From Micromussa lordhowensis (lineage: Eukaryota > Cnidaria > Anthozoa > Scleractinia > Lobophylliidae): a stretch of 64,000 nucleotides of DNA. Of the stretch, positions 57,727 to 64,000 are shown one piece after another (the stretch's first letter is position 1; every line of letters starts with the position of its first letter). A model generated the notes under the pieces. The model made no database searches, was not told the origin of the DNA, and saw only the letters and a program-made list of their open reading frames with translations. A program made the translations under genes and the position numbers. The DNA is taken from assembly GCA_964020085.1 (NCBI GenBank), contig CAXHUQ010000577.1, forward strand, positions 407,001-471,000, written 5' to 3'.

Positions 57727-60700
57727 GTGATGGCATTTGCGCCAGGGTGTTTTTTGTGGCCTCCTTTTGAGGGGAGTTTCCCTTGGTCGCAACTTTGCAG
57801 AATTTCAGAAAACGCGCGATGAGGGTGTCCTTGCCAAATTTGCCATAGCTCGGCTTTGCGGGCACTTTGAAAGATGCGGTTTGCAGCAAAATGTTGTGCT
57901 AGGATGGCACTTTAAGTGCATTGTAATTAGGAGGTGATGGCATTTGTGCCAGGGTGTTTTTTGTGGCCTTCTTTTGAGGGGAGTTTCCCTTGGTCGCAAC
58001 TTTGCAGAATTTCAGAAAACGCGCGATGAGGGTGTCCTTGCCAAATTTGCCATAGCTCGGCTTTGCGGGCACTTTGAAAGATGCGGTTTGCAGCAAAATG
58101 TTGTGCTAGGATGGCACTTTAAGAGCATTGTAATTAAGGGGTGATGGCATTTGCGCCAGGGTGTTTTTTGTGGCCTTCTTTTGAGGGGAGTTTCCCTTGG
58201 TCGCAACTTTGCAGAATTTCAGAAAACGCGCGATGAGGGTGTCCTTGCCAAATTTGCCATAGCTCGGCTTTGCGGGCACTTTGAAAGATGCGGTTTGCAG
58301 CAAAATGTTGTGCTAGGATGGCACTTTAAGTGCATTGTAATTAGGAGGTGATGGCATTTGCGCCAGGGTGTTTTTTGTGGCCTTCTTTTGAGGGGAGTTT
58401 CCCTTGGTCGCAACTTTGCAGAATTTCAGAAAACGCGCGATGAGGGTGTCCTTGCCAAATTTGCCATAGCTCGGCTTTTCGGGCACTTTGAAAGATGCGG
58501 TTTGCAGCAAAATGTTGTGCTAGGATGGCACTTTAAGTGCATTGTAATTAGGAGGTGATGGCATTTGCGCCAGGGTGTTTTTTGTGGCCTTCTTTTGAGG
58601 GGAGTTTCCCTTGGTCGCAACTTTGCAGAATTTCAGAAAACGCGCGATGAGGGTGTCCTTGCCAAATTTGCCATAGCTCGGCTTTGCGGGCACTTTGAAA
58701 GATGCGGTTTGCAGCAAAATGTTGTGCTAGGATGGCACTTTAAGTGCATATTAATTAGGAGGTGATGGCATTTGCGCCAGGGTGTTTTTTGTGGCCTTCT
58801 TTTGAGGGGAGTTTCCCTTGGTCGCAACTTTGCAGAATTTCAGAAAACGCGCGATGAGGGTGTCCTTGCCAAATTTGCCATAGCTCGGCTTTGCGGGCAC
58901 TTTGAAAGATGCGGTTTGCAGCAAAATGTTGTGCTAGGATGGCACTTTAAGTGCATTGTAATTAGGAGGTGATGGCATTTGCGCCAGGGTGTTTTTTGTG
59001 GCCTTTTTTTGAGGGGAGTTTCCCTTGGTCGCAACTTTGCAGAATTTCAGAAAACGCGCGATGAGGGTGTCCTTGCCAAATTTGCCATAGTTCGGCTTTG
59101 CGGGCACTTTGAAAGATGCGGTTTGCAGCAAAATGTTGTGCTAGGATGGCACTTTAAGAGCATTGTAATTAGGAGATGATGGCATTTGCGCCAGGGTGTT
59201 TTTTGTGGCCTTCTTTTGAGGGGAGTTTCCCTTGGTCGCAACTTTGCAGAATTTCAGAAAACGCGCGATGAGGGTGTCCTTGCCAAATTTGCCATAGCTC
59301 GGCTTTGCGGGCACTTTGAAAGATGCGGTTTGCAGCAAAATGTTGTGCTAGGATGGCACTTTAAGTGCACTGTAATTAGGAGGTGATGGCATTTGCGCCA
59401 GGGTGTTTTTTGTGGCCTTCTTTTGAGGGGAGTTTCCCTTGGTCGCAACTTTGCAGAATTTCAGAAAACGCGCGATGAGGGTGTCCTTGCCAAATTTGCC
59501 ATAGCTCGGCTTTGCGGGCACTTTGAAAGATGCGGTTTGCAGCAAAATGTTGTGCTAGGATGGCACTTTAAGTGCATTGTAATTAGGAGGTGATGGCATT
59601 TGCGCCAGGGTGTTTTTTGTGGCCTTCTTTTGAGGGGAGTTTCCCTTGGTCGCAACTTTGCAGAATTTCAGAAAACGCGCGATGAGGGTGTCCTTGCCAA
59701 ATTTGCCATAGCTCGGCTTTGTGGGCACTTTGAAAGATGCGGTTTGCAGCAAAATGTTGTGCTAGGATGGCACTTGAAGTGCATTGTAATTAGGAGGTGA
59801 TGGCATTTGCGCCAGGGTGTTTTTTGTGGCCTTCTTTTGAGGGGAGTTTCCCTTGGTCGCAACTTTGCAGAATTTCAGAAAACGCGCGATGAGGGTGTCC
59901 TTGCCAAATTTGCCATAGCTCGGCTTTGCGGGCACTTTGAAAGATGCGGTTTGCAGCAAAATGTTGTGCTAGGATGGCACTTTAAGTGCATTGTAATTAG
60001 GAAGTGATGACATTTGCGCCAGGGTGTTTTTTGTGGCCTTCTTTTGAGGGGAGTTTCCCTTGGTCGCAACTTTGCAGAATTTCAGAAAACGCGCGATGAG
60101 GGTGTCCTTGCCAAATTTGCCATAGCTCGGCTTTGCGGGCACTTTGAAAGATGCGGTTTGCAGCAAAATGTTGTGCTAGGATGGCACTTTAAGTGCATTG
60201 TAATTAGGAGGTGATGGCATTTGCGCCAGGGTGTTTTTTGTGGCCTTCTTTTGAGGGGAGTTTCCCTTGGTCGCAACTTTGCAGAATTTCAGAAAACGCG
60301 CGATGAGGGTGTCCTTGCCAAATTTGCCATAGCTCGGCTTTGCGGGCACTTTGAAAGATGCGGTTTGCAGCAAAATGTTGTGCTAGGATGGCACTTTAAG
60401 TGCATTGTAATTAGGAAGTGATGGCATTTGCGCCAGGGTGTTTTTTGTGGCCTTCTTTTGAGGGGAGTTTCCCTTGGTCGCAACTTTGCAGAATTTCAGA
60501 AAACGCGCGATGAGGGTGTCCTTGCCAAATTTGCCATAGCTCGGCTTTGCGGGCACTTTGAAAGATGCGGTTTGCAGCAAAATGTTGTGCTAGGATGGCA
60601 CTTTAAGTGCATTGTAATTAGGAGGTGATGGCATTTGCGCCAGGGTGTTTTTTGTGGCCTTCTTTTGAGGGGAGTTTCCCTTGGTCGCAACTTTGCAGAA

Positions 60701-61452
60701 TTTCAGAAAACGCGCGATGAGGGTGTCCTTGCCAAATTTGCCATAGCTCGGCTTTGCGGGCACTTTGAAAGATGCGGTTTGCAGCAAAATGTCGTGCTAG
60801 GATGGCACTTTAAGTACATTGTAATTAGGAGGTGATGGTATTTGCGCCAGGGTGTTTTTTGTGGCCTTCTTTTGAGGGAAGTTTCCCTTGGTCGCAACTT
60901 TGCAGAATTTCAGAAAACGCGCGATGAGGGTGTCCTTGCCAAATTTGCCATAGCTCGGCTTTGCGGGCACTTTGAAAGATGCGGTTTGCAGCAAAATGTT
61001 GTGCTAGGATGGCACTTTAAGTGCATTGTAATTAGGAGGTGATGGCATTTGCGCCAGGGTGTTTTTTGTGGCCTTCTTTTGAGGGGAGTTTCCCTTGGTC
61101 GCAACTTTGCAGAATTTCAGAAAACGCGCGATGAGGGTGTCCTTGCCAAATTTGCCATAGCTCGGCTTTGCGGGCACTTTGAAAGATGCGGTTTGCAGCA
61201 AAATGTCGTGCTAGGATGGCACTTTAAGTGCATTGTAATTAGGAGGTGATGGTATTTGCGCCAGGGTGTTTTTTGTGGCCTTATTTTGAGGGGAGTTTCC
61301 CTTGGTCGCAACTTTGCAGAATTTCAGAAAACGCGCGATGAGGGTGTCCTTGCCAAATTTGCCATAGCTCGGCTTTGCGGGCACTTTGAAAGATGCGGTT
61401 TGCAGCAAAATGTTGTGCTAGGATGGCACTTTAAGTGCATTGTAATTAGGAG
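57727..61452. repeat. 18-monomer higher-order block
   Basis: It starts with the gcctcc, tttgtgcc/aagagc, consensus, ttttcggg (58,479), gcatatt, consensus cassette. Next come an atagttcgg unit with cctttttttgagg and aagagc, a gtgcactg unit, and near-consensus units with private changes (tttgtgggc near 59,720, cacttgaag near 59,776). Two ggaagtg units two monomers apart (near 60,003 and 60,417) follow, and the block ends with the gtcgtgc/aagtacatt to ccttattttg series. One unit has gagggaagt (60,880), a rare change close to the conserved middle. Confidence 0.85.
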
Positions 61453-63936
61453 GTCATGGCATTTGCGCCAGGGTGTTTTTTGTGGCCTTCTTTTGAGGGG
61501 AGTTTCCCTTGGTCGCAACTTTGCAGAATTTCAGAAAACGCGCGATGAGGGTGTCCTTGCCAAATTTGCCATAGCTCGGCTTTGCGGGCACTTTGAAAGA
61601 TGCGGTTTGCAGCAAAATGTTGTGCTAGGATGGCACTTTAAGTGCATTGTAATTAGGAGGAGATGGCATTTGCGCCAGGGTGTTTTTTGTGGCCTTCTTT
61701 TGAGGGGAGTTTCCCTTGGTCGCAACTTTGCAGAATTTCAGAAAACGCGCGATGAGGGTGTCCTTGCCAAATTTGCCATAGCTCGGCTTTGCGGGCACTT
61801 TGAAAGATGCGGTTTGCAGCAAAATGTTGTGCTAGGATGGCACTTTAAGTGCATTGTAATTAGGAGGTGATGGCATTTGCGCCAGGGTGTTTTTTGTGGC
61901 CTTCTTTTGAGGGGAGTTTCCCTTGGTCGCAACTTTGCAGAATTTCAGAAAACGCGCGATGAGGGTGTCCTTGCCAAATTTGCCATAGCTCGGCTTTGCG
62001 GGCACTTTGAAAGATGCGGTTTGCAGCAAAATGTTGTGCTAGGATGGCACTTTAAGTGCATTGTAATTAGGAGGTGATGGCATTTGCGCCAGGTTTTTTT
62101 TTGTGGCCTTCTTTTGAGGGGAGTTTCCCTTGGTCGCAACTTTGCAGAATTTCAGAAAACGCGCGATGAGGGTGTCCTTGCCAAATTTGCCATAGCTCGG
62201 CTTTGCGGGCACTTTGAAAGATGCGGTTTGCAGCAAAATGTTGTGCTAGGATGGCAGTTTAAGTGCATTGTAATTAGGAGGTGATGGCATTTGCGCCAGG
62301 GTGTTTTTTGTGGCCTTCTTTTGAGGGGAGTTTCCCTTGGTCGCAACTTTGCAGAATTTCAGAAAACGCGCGATGAGGGTGTCCTTGCCAAATTTGCCAT
62401 AGTTCGGCTTTGCGGGCACTTTGAAAGATGCGGTTTGCAGCAAAATGTTGTGCGAGGATGGCACTTTAAGTGCATTGTAATTAGGAGATGATGGCATTTG
62501 CGCCAGGGTGTTTTTTGTGGCCTTCTTTTCAGGGGAGTTTCCCTTGGTCGCAACTTTGCAGAATTTCAGAAAACGCGCGATGAGGGTGTCCTTGCCAAAT
62601 TTGCCATAGCTCGGCTTTGCGGGCACTTTGAAAGATGCGGTTTGCAGCAAAATGTTGTGCTAGGATGGCACTTTAAGTGCATTGTAATTAGGAGGTGATG
62701 GCATTTGCGCCAGGGTGTTTTTTGTGGCCTTCTTTTGAGGGGAGTTTCCCTTGGTCGCAACTTTGCAGAATTTCAGAAAACGCGCGATGAGGGTGTCCTT
62801 GCCAAATTTGCCATAGCTCGGCTTTGCGGGCACTTTGAAAGATGCGGTTTGCAGCAAAATGTTGTGCTAGGATGGCACTTTAAGTGCATTGTAATTAGGA
62901 GGAGATGGCATTTGCGCCAGGGTGTTTTTTGTGGCCTTCTTTTGAGGGGAGTTTCCCTTGGTCGCAACTTTGCAGAATTTCAGAAAACGCGCGATGAGGG
63001 TGTCCTTGCCAAATTTGCCATAGCTCGGCTTTGCGGGCACTTTGAAAGATGCGGTTTGCAGCAAAATGTTGTGCTAGGATGGCACTTTAAGTGCATTGTA
63101 ATTAGGAGGTGATGGCATTTGCGCCAGGGTGTTTTTTGTGGCCTTCTTTTGAGGGGAGTTTCCCTTGGTCGCAACTTTGCAGAATTTCAGAAAACGCGCG
63201 ATGAGGGTGTCCTTGCCAAATTTGCCATAGCTCGGCTTTGCGGGCACTTTGAAAGATGCGGTTTGCAGCAAAATGTTGTGCTAGGATGGCACTTTAAGTG
63301 CATTGTAATTAGGAGGTGATGGCATTTGCGCCAGGTTTTTTTTTGTGGCCTTCTTTTGAGGGGAGTTTCCCTTGGTCGCAACTTTGCAGAATTTCAGAAA
63401 ACGCGCGATGAGGGTGTCCTTGCCAAATTTGCCATAGCTCGGCTTTGCGGGCACTTTGAAAGATGCGGTTTGCAGCAAAATGTTGTGCTAGGATGGCACT
63501 TTAAGTGCATTGTAATTAGGAGGTGATGGCATTTGCGCCAGGGTGTTTTTTGTGGCCTTCTTTTGAGGGGAGTTTCCCTTGGTCGCAACTTTGCAGAATT
63601 TCAGAAAACGCGCGATGAGGGTGTCCTTGCCAAATTTGCCATAGTTCGGCTTTGCGGGCACTTTGAAAGATGCGGTTTGCAGCAAAATGTTGTGCTAGGA
63701 TGGCACTTTAAGTGCATTGTAATTAGGAGATGATGGCATTTGCGCCAGGGTGTTTTTTGTGGCCTTCTTTTGAGGGGAGTTTCCCTTGGTCGCAACTTTG
63801 CAGAATTTCAGAAAACGCGCGATGAGGGTGTCCTTGCCAAATTTGCCATAGCTCGGCTTTGCGGGCACTTTGAAAGATGCGGTTTGCAGCAAAATGTTGT
63901 GCTAGGATGGCACTTTAAGTGCATTGTAATTAGGAG
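61453..63936. repeat. Tandem 6-monomer higher-order repeat (2 x 1,242 bp)
   Basis: Two successive copies (61,453-62,694 and 62,695-63,936) have the order: consensus or gtcatgg unit, gaggagatgg, consensus, ccagg-T9 unit, atagttcgg unit (62,403 and 63,645), gagatgatgg unit. The first copy has private changes ggcagttt (near 62,257), gtgcgagg (62,454) and cttttcagg (near 62,530). The gtgcgagg change removes the usual minus-strand stop and lets a 134-codon minus-strand frame run through two units. Confidence 0.92.
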
Positions 63937-64000
63937 GTGATGGCATTTGCGCCAGGGTGTTTTTTGTGGCCTTCTTTTGAGGGGAGTTTCCCTTGGTCGC
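63937..64000. repeat. Partial monomer at right edge
   Basis: The last 64 bases are monomer positions m1-m64 of a consensus-type unit. The array is cut by the window edge. Confidence 0.97.

Larger units (their letters stand above)
1..64000. repeat. 207-bp tandem satellite array, about 309 head-to-tail copies
   Basis: The same unit recurs every 207 bases through the whole window and always in the same orientation. Phase is kept exactly: equivalent positions at 191 and 63,740 are 307 x 207 bases apart, because the only two length changes (+1 and -1, near 22 kb) cancel. Units usually differ from the consensus at 0 to 3 bases. No unique sequence, inverted unit, transposon, RNA gene or protein gene interrupts the array. 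Such homogeneity over at least 64 kb is typical of eukaryotic satellite DNA kept uniform by unequal crossing-over and gene conversion. Both ends of the window lie inside a monomer, so the array extends beyond it on both sides. A centromeric or pericentromeric position is plausible, but nothing in the sequence proves it. I do not recognise the family. Confidence 0.99.

Noticed and set aside
52..63940. Several hundred open frames of 64-66 codons on both strands, and longer ones of 96 to 273 codons
   Set aside because: They are the same three frames of one 207-bp unit seen once per monomer. All begin at TTG (one at GTG), overlap each other on both strands, show no known domain, and lengthen only when a junction stop is mutated or the frame shifts. 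I list no CDS.
1..64000. CRISPR array
   Set aside because: The whole 207-bp unit repeats, with no unique spacers, and the unit is far longer than a CRISPR repeat plus spacer.
1..64000. Tandem gene array (histone, 5S rRNA, tRNA or snRNA type)
   Set aside because: I could not fit a tRNA cloverleaf, 5S rRNA or snRNA to the unit, and no conserved protein is encoded.
1..64000. Telomeric or subtelomeric repeat
   Set aside because: No runs of TTAGGG, TTTAGGG or similar short telomere words occur; attaggag is a single word in each unit.
1..64000. Transposon or LTR insertion, or an inverted segment
   Set aside because: Monomer phase is continuous from end to end apart from one +1 and one -1 base, which leaves no room for an insertion, and every unit has the same orientation.
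1..64000. Naming the host species or calling this the functional centromere
   Set aside because: No flanking sequence or recognised family supports a species, and centromere identity depends on chromatin, which sequence alone does not show.

Overview
The whole window is satellite DNA. One 207-bp unit is repeated head to tail about 309 times, from base 1 to base 64,000. There is no unique sequence, no inverted monomer, no inserted mobile element and no gene that I can support. The unit is about 48% G+C. On the + strand it is rich in G and T (by hand count 62 G, 37 C, 66 T, 42 A per unit). Most units differ from the consensus at 0 to 3 bases. An array this long, homogeneous and gene-free points to a eukaryotic nuclear genome, probably heterochromatin at or near a centromere or a similar block. 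That is inference: I do not recognise the repeat family and cannot name the species.

Layout. (1) 1-11.8 kb is the most homogeneous part; about twenty units in a row (3.5-7.7 kb) differ at a single base that I can find. (2) 11.8-27.7 kb has short local rearrangements marked by shared variants: a duplicated dimer (11.8 kb), a 3/4-unit duplication (15.3 kb), an alternating dimer domain with a 7-unit echo (17.4-20 kb), a 13-unit echo (21.3/24.0 kb), a duplicated trimer (25.4 kb), and the only two units of abnormal length (208 and 206 bp, near 22 kb). (3) 27.7-64 kb has layered higher-order structure. About ten diagnostic monomer types recur in the same order in cassettes of roughly 12-15 units. 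Long blocks are then duplicated again: about 5.9 kb at an offset of 70 units, about 5.5 kb at an offset of 53 units with no difference seen, and eroded copies at an offset of 25 units. The right end carries a 6-unit higher-order repeat in tandem.

There are no genes working together here. The many open frames arise because 207 is divisible by 3 and the monomer has only one stop per 69 codons in three of its six frames. The biological interest lies in how the array evolves: homogenisation on the left, segmental amplification on the right, mosaic monomers, an unstable T tract, and a central part of the monomer that hardly varies while the rest does.
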